Positions 27,188-36,196 of a stretch of DNA of 64,000 nt are shown piece by piece; the stretch's first letter is position 1; each line of letters starts with the position of its first letter. This DNA is from Methylomonas sp. UP202 (lineage in GTDB: Bacteria > Pseudomonadota > Gammaproteobacteria > Methylococcales > Methylomonadaceae). The stretch lies in the NCBI RefSeq assembly GCF_029910655.1, contig NZ_CP123897.1, forward strand, positions 4,887,547-4,951,546, written 5' to 3'. The notes under the pieces were generated by a model. It made no database searches and was not told the origin of the DNA. It saw only the letters and a program-made list of their open reading frames with translations. The position numbers and the translations under genes are program-made.

Positions 27188-27812
27188 TTGAATCGGGACT
27201 CCACCTTGAGTTACCAATCCATCAACCTCGCCAGCGGTGAACTCATCGCCTGCTATCCCGCAATGTGGAGCGCGGAACTGGAGAGCGCCGTCGCCGGTGC
27301 CGAGCGAGCATGCCGAAGCACCGCTGGCTTCGGAAAAAACCTCGAACCTGCTACTGGAGTAAATCGATCGGGCCCGCCAAGCCGGAGCGGCGATCGGATT
27401 GGGCGGCGACCGCCTCGACCGGCCCGGCTATTTTATGGAACCCACGGTGATTACGGGGATAGACGAACGCAATCCGGTGTTTAACCGGGAATTGTTCGAT
27501 CCGGCCGCAGCTTTCCACGTCGTCGACAGCACGGCAAGCGCGATTGCGTTAGCGAATGCTACACCCTTCGGCCTCGGCACTTAGGTATTCATGGCCGATA
27601 TCGAGCGCGAGCGCGCCGATGCCGCGCAAATCGACCGCGGCATGGTGTTCGTCAACCAACCGGCGCGGACCGCGCCGGAACTGCCGTTCGGCGGACTCAA
27701 CAACTCCGGCTTCGGCCGCGAGCTAAGCGAACGCGGATTTTACGAATGCGTCAACGAGAAACCGGTCAATTTGGCACCGACGGGCGCCTGCCTTTTGTGG
27801 CCCGGTGGCTGA
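27188..27812 (+). pseudogene. Remnant of a succinate-semialdehyde-type aldehyde dehydrogenase
   Basis: The N-terminus (YQSINLASGELIACYPAMW) is joined after about 45 residues to the C-terminal third of an aldehyde dehydrogenase, so the NAD-binding and catalytic-cysteine core is deleted. The C-terminal part reads DRLDRPGYFMEPTVITGI, then ATPFGLGT, MVFVNQPARTAPELPFGG and NNSGFGRELSERG. The frame is broken by a TAA before the IDRARQAGAA segment (near 27360) and by a TAG after GLGT (27582-27584). Intact relatives have about 455-480 residues. Nonfunctional. Confidence 0.85.
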
Positions 27813-27891
27813 CTCAGCGGAATATCAAGATGCCACCATGAACAAGTTGCAAGCCAAAGCCGTCCTAATGCGCCGAAAACCAATTGAGCAT

Positions 27892-27926
27892 AAAAAAAGG
27901 GAAGGCTTTGACACCTTCCCTTTTTG
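27892..27926 (-). terminator. Intrinsic terminator of the porin gene
   Basis: A 12-bp stem (AAAAAGGGAAGG with CCTTCCCTTTTT) and an 8-base loop are followed on the minus strand by a T tract. It starts about 20 bp past the porin stop codon. Confidence 0.85.
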
Positions 27927-27946
27927 GGTAACGCGGGGTTTACAAA

Positions 27947-28846
27947 TTAAAATTTGAAACCAACGTAGCCGCCAGCGTTGAAACCATCAACAGGTGTGCC
28001 ATCCAGTTTGCTCGTTGAATAGTGGTAACGAACGTCCGTACCTACAACGATGCCTCTGAAAATGTCGTATTCGGCACCGGCACCAAAGTTCATACCGGAA
28101 CTAAGTACGGAAACCGCATTGGTAGGAACGCCGAGTACGTTAATGTCCAGACCAACTGGAATCAACCAAGGACGGAATTTGCTACCGTGCATGAATTTGA
28201 TTTTTGGTGACGCATTGATTCTCAAACGAGCGTCTGTCGCACGATGAGCTTCCGTGGTAACGCCTGCCGCACCATCACCCAAAAGAGCTTGGGCGTAGGT
28301 CTCGGAAACCGTATTGGCGGCTTGACCGTACGACGAGTACTCAACACCCAATTCGATAACGAAAGACGTATCGTCTACCAAACCGAACAAATCGTTATTG
28401 ACGTTAAAATCAAACGCACCACCATAATAGTAACCTTCATTATTGCGGTTGTTGGACAACAAAGCACCGTCTTTCAAAAAGCTATCGTTACCACGAGCGT
28501 GATCAAGCGCTGACCAACCGCCACGAACCACAACTTGATGGTCCTTAGAATGAGAAGCCTCAGGGGCGGCCTTGACTGACGCCATCCAATGATCCAATTC
28601 TTGGATTTTGGCGGTTTCGGTAGATGCTTTAGCCGAAGAAGCCGTTTTAACCCGGTTCAACTCGGCTTGCATGGCTTGCATTTGTTCAGCCATTTGTTGC
28701 ATTTGAGCTTCCAACGCTTCGGTTTTTCTAGCGGCGGCATCGGCCACGCGCTCGGCGCTGGCGCCCGCTGCTTGGGCTTGCGCGCCAACCAGTGTCAAAG
28801 TCGCCGCAGCAACGCCTAGCGCTAATTTGGTTTTGGTAAAACTCAT
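27947..28846 (-). CDS. Outer-membrane beta-barrel protein with N-terminal coiled coil
   Basis: 299 residues from the ATG at 28846 (MSFTKTKLALGV), which sits after a purine-rich GGGGGGAA ribosome site; an ATG five codons upstream is less likely. A signal peptide ends ...AQAQAAG. A heptad-like stretch (about 30-80: ALEAQMQQMAEQMQAMQAEL) is followed by an 8-12-stranded barrel with alternating patterns (YYYGGAFDFNVNND, GVEYSSYG) and a C-terminal phenylalanine (GGYVGFKF), the BAM recognition end. It is probably an abundant porin, given the clear promoter and strong terminator. Confidence 0.82.
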   Translation of the reverse strand: MSFTKTKLALGVAAATLTLVGAQAQAAGASAERVADAAARKTEALEAQMQQMAEQMQAMQAELNRVKTASSAKASTETAKIQELDHWMASVKAAPEASHSKDHQVVVRGGWSALDHARGNDSFLKDGALLSNNRNNEGYYYGGAFDFNVNNDLFGLVDDTSFVIELGVEYSSYGQAANTVSETYAQALLGDGAAGVTTEAHRATDARLRINASPKIKFMHGSKFRPWLIPVGLDINVLGVPTNAVSVLSSGMNFGAGAEYDIFRGIVVGTDVRYHYSTSKLDGTPVDGFNAGGYVGFKF

Positions 28847-28922
28847 AGTCGTTCCCCCCAAGGGTTGTTATTGTTAAGACTGCATTGGCTGGAATGCAAC
28901 ACAGGATTTCTTCACGCGGGCA

Positions 28923-28951
28923 ATAATAGCAGCAAAAAACCAGCCGTACAA
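28923..28951 (-). promoter_or_regulatory. Sigma-70-type promoter of the porin gene
   Basis: On the minus strand TTGTAC (28951-28946) and TATTAT (28928-28923) are separated by exactly 17 bp, about 75 bp upstream of the start codon. The region from here to 29137 is AT-rich and has no gene. Confidence 0.65.
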
Positions 28952-29157
28952 GTTTTACGTCTTTTTTTTGCGAATTAAAATTTAATTAGAATTCATTGAT
29001 TTACATCAAAATCATAATCTATATTCAATGTTTGTCTATTTTTCACAACAGCCGTTTGTTTTTTTACACTCCGTGAAAGCCGGCCGACCTATTCCGCGAC
29101 GGGCCGGCTTCGTGATAACTTAAAAAAGATTCGCCCTTGCCAATCTTCCGCACCCGC

Positions 29158-30261
29158 ATGACGCAAAATCTGGACATACTCATCATCGGCGGCGGCATCA
29201 GCGGCCTGCTGACCGCGCGCGAACTCCGCCTGGCCGGACGCGATGTCGCCATCATCGACAAATCCCTCGCGGGTCGGGAAGCGTCCTGGGCCGGCGGCGG
29301 CATTTTGCTGCCGATTTACCCTTGGCGACAAGCCGACGCCATTTCCAAACTGGCGACAGCCAGTATCGAAACCTATCCGCAGCTGTGCCGCGAGCTGCAC
29401 CAAGCGACCGGCATCGATCCGGAATGGCGGGATTGCGGCATGCTGATCAGCCAAAACCCCGACCATGCAGCCGCCACGGCGTGGTGCGAGCGCTACGCCA
29501 TTCGCCATCAAACACCGCCGACGGACTTCGCCGCAGGGCTGCATGCCGACTGGCAGGAACCGTTATGGCTACCGGACATTGCCCAAGCCCGCAATCCTCG
29601 GTTGCTGAAATCGCTGCAAGCTTGGCTACGCCAACAAGGCGTCGAGTTTATCGAGAATGCCGACATTACTTCGCTGACGATACGCGGCCGCCGAGCCGCA
29701 AAAGTGCAAACCGCCGATCGCACACTGGCTATGCGAGAACTCGTGGTCAGTGCCGGCGCGTGGACCGCCAACTTATTGAATGCTTTGCTACCCGAGCAGG
29801 CGCTGGATTTACGCATTCAGCCGGTACGCGGGCAAATGCTGCTGTTCGAGGCCGAACCCGAAACCCTGGACTTTATGGTGCTCGACGGCGACCACTACCT
29901 GATTCCGCGCCGCGACGGCCGCATCCTGGCCGGCAGCACCGTGGAGCAAGCCGGCTTCGAGAAAGCGACGACCGAATCGGCCGGCCGGGCGCTTTTCGAA
30001 TTCGCGACACGATTGCTGCCGGTTTTGAAAGACTTCCCGGTCGCTCATCATTGGGCCGGCTTGCGTCCCGGCAGCCCCGACGGAGTCCCGTATATCGGCC
30101 CCCATCCCGATATCGACAATCTGTACGTCAACGCCGGACATTTTCGAAACGGCTTGGTGATGGGCCCCGCCGCCGCTCGCTTGCTGAGCGATCTGTTGTT
30201 GAAACGCGCCACCGCGCTGAATCCTAGCCCCTACTTACCCAAACGCCTGCCGCCACCATGA
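29158..30261 (+). CDS. thiO: Glycine oxidase ThiO
   Basis: 367 residues from the ATG at 29158; an upstream TTG in frame (29137) is less likely. An N-terminal FAD-binding Rossmann motif [20 protein letters not shown] is followed by [15 protein letters not shown], which matches the ThiO flavin region, and the C-terminal [18 protein letters not shown] and [13 protein letters not shown] segments. It oxidises glycine to the imine used for the thiazole of thiamin. Its stop overlaps the pyrD start by 4 bp (ATGA). Confidence 0.88.
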   Translation: MTQNLDILIIGGGISGLLTARELRLAGRDVAIIDKSLAGREASWAGGGILLPIYPWRQADAISKLATASIETYPQLCRELHQATGIDPEWRDCGMLISQNPDHAAATAWCERYAIRHQTPPTDFAAGLHADWQEPLWLPDIAQARNPRLLKSLQAWLRQQGVEFIENADITSLTIRGRRAAKVQTADRTLAMRELVVSAGAWTANLLNALLPEQALDLRIQPVRGQMLLFEAEPETLDFMVLDGDHYLIPRRDGRILAGSTVEQAGFEKATTESAGRALFEFATRLLPVLKDFPVAHHWAGLRPGSPDGVPYIGPHPDIDNLYVNAGHFRNGLVMGPAAARLLSDLLLKRATALNPSPYLPKRLPPP

Positions 30262-31271
30262 ACCTGTATCCCTTGCTGCGTCCCTTGCTGTTTTCGCTGC
30301 CGCCGGAAACCGCCCACCATGCCACCCTGCAACTGCTGCAAGTTGCCCATGCCAGCGGCGTCAGCACTCTGACCCGGCCGGCCGCGCCGGACCAACCGGT
30401 CAACGCGATGGGCTTGCATTTCAAGAATCCGCTGGGACTGGCCGCCGGCCTGGATAAAAACGGCGATTACATCGATGCGCTGGCCGAGCTAGGTTTTGGC
30501 TTTATTGAAATCGGAACGGTTACCCCGCGCCCGCAACCGGGCAATCCCAAGCCGCGCCTGTTCCGCTTGCCGGAACATCAAGCCATCATAAACCGGATGG
30601 GTTTTAATAATCTGGGAGTCGATCATTTGCTGGCACAGGTAGGCAAATGCCAGTATCGCGGCGTTTTGGGGATTAATATCGGCAAGAACGCCGACACCCC
30701 ACTGGAAAACGCTACCGAAGATTATTTGATTGGCCTGCGCAAAAGCTATGCGGCGGCAAGCTATATCACGATCAACATTTCTTCGCCCAACACCAAAAAC
30801 TTACGCCAATTGCAGCAAGGCGACGAAATCAAGCAATTGTTAAACGCTTTGAAGGAAGAACAACTAAAACTTCAGATGGCGCATGGCAAATACACGCCAA
30901 TCGCGGTGAAAATCGCCCCGGATTTAACGGATGAAGAAATCAGCCACATCGCGGCATTGCTGTTGGAATTTGCTATCGACGGCGTGATTGCCACCAACAC
31001 CACCATCGCCCGCGATAAAATCCAGGGCCATATCCACGCCAACGAAGCAGGCGGCTTAAGCGGCGCGCCGGTCAAGGATAGTTCGACTCGCGTCGTAAAA
31101 GGTTTGGCGGCGGAATTAAACGGCAGACTGCCGATTATTGCAGCCGGCGGCATATTGAGCGCTGCAGACGCCCAGGAGAAATTAGCCGCCGGCGCCAACT
31201 TGGTGCAGATTTATAGCGGCTTAATCTATCGAGGGCCCGAATTGATTGATGAGATATTAAGCGCCATCTAA
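30258..31271 (+). CDS. pyrD: Dihydroorotate dehydrogenase (quinone), class 2
   Basis: 337 residues, the normal class 2 length. An N-terminal membrane-associating helix ([20 protein letters not shown]) is followed by the FMN barrel: [53 protein letters not shown] with the catalytic serine, and [16 protein letters not shown]. It oxidises dihydroorotate in pyrimidine synthesis and passes electrons to quinone. Coupled to thiO. Confidence 0.95.
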   Translation: MNLYPLLRPLLFSLPPETAHHATLQLLQVAHASGVSTLTRPAAPDQPVNAMGLHFKNPLGLAAGLDKNGDYIDALAELGFGFIEIGTVTPRPQPGNPKPRLFRLPEHQAIINRMGFNNLGVDHLLAQVGKCQYRGVLGINIGKNADTPLENATEDYLIGLRKSYAAASYITINISSPNTKNLRQLQQGDEIKQLLNALKEEQLKLQMAHGKYTPIAVKIAPDLTDEEISHIAALLLEFAIDGVIATNTTIARDKIQGHIHANEAGGLSGAPVKDSSTRVVKGLAAELNGRLPIIAAGGILSAADAQEKLAAGANLVQIYSGLIYRGPELIDEILSAI

Positions 31272-31290
31272 TTTGGTCGGACGCCCGATC

Positions 31291-31323
31291 TGACCTTATA
31301 GAATTTAACGGTTGGTAAGGTCA
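31291..31323. repeat. 8-bp inverted repeat in the pyrD/efflux convergent gap
   Basis: TGACCTTA at 31291-31298 and TAAGGTCA at 31316-31323 with a 17-base loop, in the 117-bp gap between convergent genes. It may be a weak bidirectional terminator, but no T-run is attached. Confidence 0.35.
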
Positions 31324-31388
31324 TCTTATCCTTGTTTATCTTCAGTGATTACCCAAGCACTGAACCCACATGCCCTGAGCAGTGTCGA

Positions 31389-32990
31389 TTAGCGTGCCGA
31401 GGCATTGGCGACCGCGTTTACCGACGAATCAAGCGCCCACCCACCACCGAAAGCCCGATACAGCGACACCATCGCTACGCTGACCGCTGTTTCGGCTTTG
31501 GCACGTTCATCGCTGACTTCCAGCTTACTGCGCTGCGCATCCAGAACGGCGAGATAGGTAGCTGCACCGCGCTGATACAGCGCATCGACCAGCCGGTAAG
31601 CTTTTTCCGCCGAGGCTTCCGCCTGGGTCAATCGGGCTGCGCTATCGGTGGCGGAACGATGCGCGACGAAGGCGTTTTCCACGTCTTCCAACGCCAGCAA
31701 AAAGGTCTTCTCGTAATTGGCCGCGACTTGCTCCAGCCGGGCATCGGCGGCGGTAATCTGGGCGCGGATGCGACCGGCATTGAAGATGGGTGCGGAAAGA
31801 CCCGAGCCCAGCGCATAAACGCTATCGGCCAGACTCGGAAAACCGCCGACCGCCAGCGCGCCGAGACCGCCGCTGGCCGACAGCACCAGCTTCGGATAGA
31901 GATCGGCCCGCGCCGACCCCAGGCTGGCCGCCGCCGCACTGACTTCGGTTTGCGCCAGACGCAAATCGGGCCGTTGTGCCAACAAATCGGCCGGCAGCAG
32001 CTTGGGCATGGCCGGCAAACTCCTAGGGGAACCCTGAATAGCTCCGTCGACGAGGCTCTCCTGAGCATCGCCGAAGGGCTCAGGACGAACGGCAAGCGGT
32101 TGATTCCGTTCGTGGTGAGCTTGTCGAACCATGAATGGAATCAACTGATTCAATGCTTCATTAGGCGGCGGGCCGACGGTGGCCAAGCGGTTTCCTAGGC
32201 TTTCCGGCGGTTCGCCCAGCAACACGCCCAAACGATGGATCAGGTTTTGCTCGGCGTTAACCAACCCCGGCAGCGTCGCTTCGGTGCCCTGCAGCAAGGT
32301 TTGCTGACGGGCAAGGTCCGCCTCGTTAGCCAGCCCGGCTTTAACAAATGCCTGTAAAGTTCGCAAGCGTTCGCGCTGCAAGGCTATGTTGTTTTGCAGA
32401 ATGCCGGTGCGTTGCTGCACGCCGCGCAGCTGCAGATAGTTGGTCGCCACCTGAGCCAACAGGCCGACTTGCGCGGCATGCAAGCCTTCTTGGCTGCCTT
32501 GAGCTTGCGCGGCGGCGGCTTCCGCTTCCAGATGCCGGCCGCCGAACAGGTCGATTTCCCAGCGCGCCGCCAGTCCGCCGCTGACGGCATCGGCGGTAGG
32601 CGTTATCAATTTGATGCCTTGCCCGCTCGGCACCCCGACGATGCGGTCGATGCGCTTTTCCCGACCACCGGACAGCGAGAAATCCAGGCTGGGATACAGC
32701 GCCGCTTCGGCGACGGTGACCATCGCGTTGGCTTCGCGGACCCGAGCCGTCGCGATCTTGATGTCGTGATTAGCGGCCAAGGCTTGGTCTATCAATTCGT
32801 TCAGCAAGGGATCGTTGAATCCTTGCCACCAAGTCTTTAGGTCAACCGTTTCGGCGGTTCGTGTATCTGGCGCATGTTGCCAAGTTGCCGGGCTATTCAG
32901 CGCTACTTGGTCGCCGACGCGGGTCGGCGTACAGGCAATCAGACCAACCAAGGATAGAATGGCTAGCGGTGTTAAATATCGGTTATTCAT
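31389..32990 (-). CDS. RND efflux outer membrane lipoprotein (NodT/OprM family) with an in-frame repeat insertion
   Basis: 533 residues from the ATG at 32990, chosen because of a GGAG ribosome site and a lipoprotein signal (SLVGLIAC, lipobox cysteine); the frame stays open further upstream through a dispersed repeat. Two OEP repeats form the TolC-like barrel and coiled coil (LNELIDQALAANHDIKIATA and LLPADLLAQRPDLRLAQTEV). It forms the outer-membrane exit duct for the RND pump. Between the two halves, residues ~280-320 (including MVRQAHHERN and VRPEPFGDAQES) are translated REP-like DNA absent from normal family members, about 40 extra residues. The frame is kept, so the protein may still work. 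Confidence 0.9.
   Translation of the reverse strand: MNNRYLTPLAILSLVGLIACTPTRVGDQVALNSPATWQHAPDTRTAETVDLKTWWQGFNDPLLNELIDQALAANHDIKIATARVREANAMVTVAEAALYPSLDFSLSGGREKRIDRIVGVPSGQGIKLITPTADAVSGGLAARWEIDLFGGRHLEAEAAAAQAQGSQEGLHAAQVGLLAQVATNYLQLRGVQQRTGILQNNIALQRERLRTLQAFVKAGLANEADLARQQTLLQGTEATLPGLVNAEQNLIHRLGVLLGEPPESLGNRLATVGPPPNEALNQLIPFMVRQAHHERNQPLAVRPEPFGDAQESLVDGAIQGSPRSLPAMPKLLPADLLAQRPDLRLAQTEVSAAAASLGSARADLYPKLVLSASGGLGALAVGGFPSLADSVYALGSGLSAPIFNAGRIRAQITAADARLEQVAANYEKTFLLALEDVENAFVAHRSATDSAARLTQAEASAEKAYRLVDALYQRGAATYLAVLDAQRSKLEVSDERAKAETAVSVAMVSLYRAFGGGWALDSSVNAVANASAR
32050..32145. repeat. REP-like element inserted inside the efflux channel gene
   Basis: Two REP-type cores sit head to head: a CTCCTGAGCATCGCCGAAGG / GGGCTCAGGACGAACGG segment (32056-32092) and CCGTTCGTGGTGAGCTTGTC plus GAACCATGAA (32106-32136). 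The same sequence words recur in noncoding DNA near 52.6, 53.4 and 53.6 kb. The insertion keeps the reading frame. Confidence 0.8.
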
Positions 32991-33025
32991 TGCAAGACTC
33001 CGAGGTCTTATACGCCAAAATGTAG

Positions 33026-33051
33026 GTTGGGTTAGCGAAGCGTAACCCAAC
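33026..33051. repeat. Palindromic dispersed repeat upstream of the efflux channel gene
   Basis: GTTGGGTTA (33026-33034) and TAACCCAAC (33043-33051) flank the 8-base centre GCGAAGCG. This palindrome type is widespread between genes in many proteobacteria (general knowledge). Here it lies in the 80-bp gap between the pump and channel genes. Confidence 0.6.
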
Positions 33052-33070
33052 AAAATCAAAATATTGGATT

Positions 33071-36000
33071 TCATTTTCCCCTCACCCCCAACCCCTCTCC
33101 CGCGAGGAGAGGGGCTTTTATGCCCCCGTTGGGAGAGGGCGCTTTGGCGTCTCCACGCTCCACCCTAAACCACGCCGCATACAGCGCCGGCAGGAAGAAA
33201 ACCGTCAACACAGTCGCCACCGTCAATCCGCCCATGATGGCGATGGCCTGCGGGCCAAAGAAGTCGTTGCGCGACAAAGGTATCATCGCCAGGATCGCCG
33301 CCGCCGCGGTCAGCATGATCGGCCGGAACCGCCGCACCGTCGATTCGACGATGGCCGACCAGGTGTCGAGTCCGGACTGTTCGTCCTGATCGATCTGATC
33401 CACCAAAATCACCGAGTTGCGCATGATCATCCCGGCCAACGCCAGGATGCCGAGCAGCGCCACGAAGCCGAACGGCGCGCCGAACAACAGTAAGCCGAAG
33501 GCCGCGCCGATCACGCCCAGCGGCGCGGTGCTGAACACCATGAAAGTCCTGGACAGGTTCTGCAGCTGCATCATCAACAAAATCAGCGTGACGATCAGCA
33601 CCAACGGAATCCAGATCAGGATAGACTTTTGCGCGTTCACCGCGTCTTCCTTGGAACCGCCGGTTTCGATGAAATAACCGGCCGGCAGGCTATCCTGAAT
33701 CGGTTTAAGTTTCGGGACGATTTCCGCCGCCACGTCCGGGGCCATCTTGCCGTCGGCCACGTCGGCGCGCACCGAGATAGTCGGGAAACGGTTGCGCCGC
33801 CAGCGCACGCCGTCTTCGAACACGGTCTCGAATTTGACGAACTGCGACAGCGGCAGCGACTTGCCATTGGCGGTGCGCACCGCGACGTCCGGCAATTCGT
33901 CGGCGGCGGTACGCAATTCGGGACTGGCCCGCCAGACGATGTCGATCAATTTATCCTGCTCGCGCAATTGCCCGACTGGGATGCCGGTGTAATGCGCCTG
34001 TAAGGCTTGCGACAGACTGGCCGTCGACACACCGAGGGCGCGGGCTTTGTCCTGATCCAACATCAGACGGAACGACGGCATCCGATCGTGCCAGTCGTCG
34101 TTGACATCCACGGTGCCGGGATGGTCGCGCACGACCTCGGCCACTCGGTCGGCAATGCCGCGCACGATGTTGGGGTTTTCGCCGAGCACCCGGAACGCCA
34201 ACGGATAATCCATCGGCGGCCCGACATTCAGGCGCTTCACCCGGCCCCTGACATTCGGGAAGTCGGTTTCAAGAATCTGCCGGACGTGCTGCATCACCCG
34301 TTCGCGCGCCTGGTTATCCTTGGTCATCACCACCAGTTCGGCCAGATTGGTATTCGCCAATTGCTGCACGATTAACATGAAAAACCTCGGCGTGCCGCTG
34401 CCGACATAGCTGGCGACGTGTTCCACATCCTCGTCCTTGGCTAGCAAAGCCTCCATGCGTTTGGCGGCGGCTTCGGTTTGCTCGAAGGCACTGCCCTCCG
34501 GCAGCCACAGATTGACGATGACTTCCGGCCGGTTGGACAACGGAAAGAACTGTTCGGGAACGTGGGTTAAGGCCACGACACCGAGACCGAACAAGGCCAG
34601 CGTAGCGATAATGACTTTTTTGCGGTGCGCCACGCAGGCATCCACCCAACGCCGCAAGCGGTTGTAGAACGGCGTATCGAACAAGTCGTGGATAGGGCCA
34701 TCGGCGTTGGCATGCACCTTGAGGATCAAAAATCCCAAATACGGGGTGAACACCACCGCGCCTATCCAGGACAGTATCAGCGATATGCCGACCACCTGAA
34801 AAATCGCCACGGTATATTCGCCGGCCGAGGATTGCGCCAAACCCACCGGCAGGAAGCCGGCGATGGTGATCAAGGTGCCGGTCAGCATCGGAAAGGCCGT
34901 GGCAGTATAGGCATAGGTAGCCGCGCGCAGCCGGTCCCAACCTTCTTCCAGCTTGCGAGCCATCATCTCGACGGCAATCATCGCATCGTCCACCAGCAGG
35001 CCCAGCGCCAGAATCAATGCGCCCAAGGAAATCCGTTGCAGATCGATGCCGCACAGCAGCATGACCAGCAAGGTGGCGGCCAGCACCAGCGGCACGGTCA
35101 GCGCCACCACGGAGCCGGTGCGCCAGCCCAGGCTCAAGAAGCTGACCACCAACACGGTAGCCAGCGCTTCGAAGAAGGTCTGGCCGAATTCCGCCATCTG
35201 GTTTTTCACCACATGCGCTTGATTGGCGACCGGCTCCACGTCCATGCCCAACGGTAATTCATTTTTGATGCCGGCCAGTGTGTTCTCCAGGTTTTTTCCC
35301 AGGGCTATCACGTTGCCTTTCTTGTTCATCGTCACGCCAAGGCCGAGGGCCGGTTTGCCGTTGAAACGCATCTTGAATTCCGCAGGATCGATATAGCCGC
35401 GCGTCACCTTGGCAAAGTCGCCGACCTTGAAGGTGCGATTAGCGATGCGTACCGCCATATTGGCGACACTATCTTCCGAATCGAACGAGCCGGTCAGGCG
35501 TATCGGCAGATTGCGTTGCGAAGCAAATACCGTGCCGGCCGGCGCCATGCCGTTCTGTGCCTGCAAGGCCTGGGCAACCGCCGCCGTATCCAGGCCCAGT
35601 TCGGCCAGCTTTTTGTCGGAAAACTCGACGAAAATCTTTTCGTCCTGTACGCCGATCAGGTCGACCTTCTCGACATCCTTGACCCGCAACAATTGTTGGC
35701 GCACCGAGTCGGCCGCCAATTTCAGGTCGGCATAACTGAAACCTTCGCCGGAAAAGGCGTAAATCAGACTATAGGTATCGCCGAATTCGTCGTTGAAAAA
35801 CGGCCCTATGCTGCCGGACGGCAAGGTCATGCGAATATCGTCGACTTTCTTGCGCACCTGATACCAAAGCTCGGGGATATCCCTGGGTGGCGTATCCTCG
35901 CGCGGGGTGACGAAAATCACCGATTCGCCGGGTTTGGAGTAACTGCGCAGATAATCCAGATTGGGTAATTCCTGGATTTTCTTTTCCAATCTGTCGGTCA

Positions 36001-36196
36001 ACTGCTGCTCGACTTCCAGCGCGGTGGCGCCGGGGTAGAGGGTCTTGACCACCATGATGCGGAAGGTGAACGGCGGATCTTCTTGCTGGCCCAACATGTG
36101 ATAGGCAAACACCCCACCGAGCACCACCAATGCCAGCATGAAGCCGGTGAAGGAGCGATGTTTGAGCACCCATTCGCTGAGGTTGAATTCTTTCAT
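33071..36196 (-). CDS. RND efflux pump inner-membrane transporter (HAE1/AcrB-type)
   Basis: 1041 residues, the normal length for the family. Typical features are visible: LVVLGGVFAYHMLGQQEDPP at the first helix, the TM4 ILALGLLVDDAMIAVEMMAR motif with the proton-relay aspartates, and the C-terminal TM block ILALAGMIMRNSVILVDQID. It exports drugs or other toxic compounds by proton antiport with the adaptor and channel encoded on either side. The last ~20 residues (APLLAGEGLGVRGK) are translated from a CT-rich dispersed repeat, so the original stop has been replaced. GAGGG precedes the ATG. Confidence 0.94.
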   Translation of the reverse strand: MKEFNLSEWVLKHRSFTGFMLALVVLGGVFAYHMLGQQEDPPFTFRIMVVKTLYPGATALEVEQQLTDRLEKKIQELPNLDYLRSYSKPGESVIFVTPREDTPPRDIPELWYQVRKKVDDIRMTLPSGSIGPFFNDEFGDTYSLIYAFSGEGFSYADLKLAADSVRQQLLRVKDVEKVDLIGVQDEKIFVEFSDKKLAELGLDTAAVAQALQAQNGMAPAGTVFASQRNLPIRLTGSFDSEDSVANMAVRIANRTFKVGDFAKVTRGYIDPAEFKMRFNGKPALGLGVTMNKKGNVIALGKNLENTLAGIKNELPLGMDVEPVANQAHVVKNQMAEFGQTFFEALATVLVVSFLSLGWRTGSVVALTVPLVLAATLLVMLLCGIDLQRISLGALILALGLLVDDAMIAVEMMARKLEEGWDRLRAATYAYTATAFPMLTGTLITIAGFLPVGLAQSSAGEYTVAIFQVVGISLILSWIGAVVFTPYLGFLILKVHANADGPIHDLFDTPFYNRLRRWVDACVAHRKKVIIATLALFGLGVVALTHVPEQFFPLSNRPEVIVNLWLPEGSAFEQTEAAAKRMEALLAKDEDVEHVASYVGSGTPRFFMLIVQQLANTNLAELVVMTKDNQARERVMQHVRQILETDFPNVRGRVKRLNVGPPMDYPLAFRVLGENPNIVRGIADRVAEVVRDHPGTVDVNDDWHDRMPSFRLMLDQDKARALGVSTASLSQALQAHYTGIPVGQLREQDKLIDIVWRASPELRTAADELPDVAVRTANGKSLPLSQFVKFETVFEDGVRWRRNRFPTISVRADVADGKMAPDVAAEIVPKLKPIQDSLPAGYFIETGGSKEDAVNAQKSILIWIPLVLIVTLILLMMQLQNLSRTFMVFSTAPLGVIGAAFGLLLFGAPFGFVALLGILALAGMIMRNSVILVDQIDQDEQSGLDTWSAIVESTVRRFRPIMLTAAAAILAMIPLSRNDFFGPQAIAIMGGLTVATVLTVFFLPALYAAWFRVERGDAKAPSPNGGIKAPLLAGEGLGVRGK
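33079..33140. repeat. CT-rich dispersed repeat covering the end of the RND gene
   Basis: CCCCTCTCCCGCGAGGAGAG with a nearby GGGAGAGGG forms a CT/AG palindrome of a kind common between genes in methanotroph and other proteobacterial genomes (general knowledge). Here it supplies the C-terminal codons of the RND pump. Confidence 0.6.

Noticed and set aside
33000-33074. Longer N-terminus of the efflux channel gene
   Set aside because: It is read from the palindromic repeat at 33026-33051 and would precede the lipoprotein signal peptide, which must be N-terminal.
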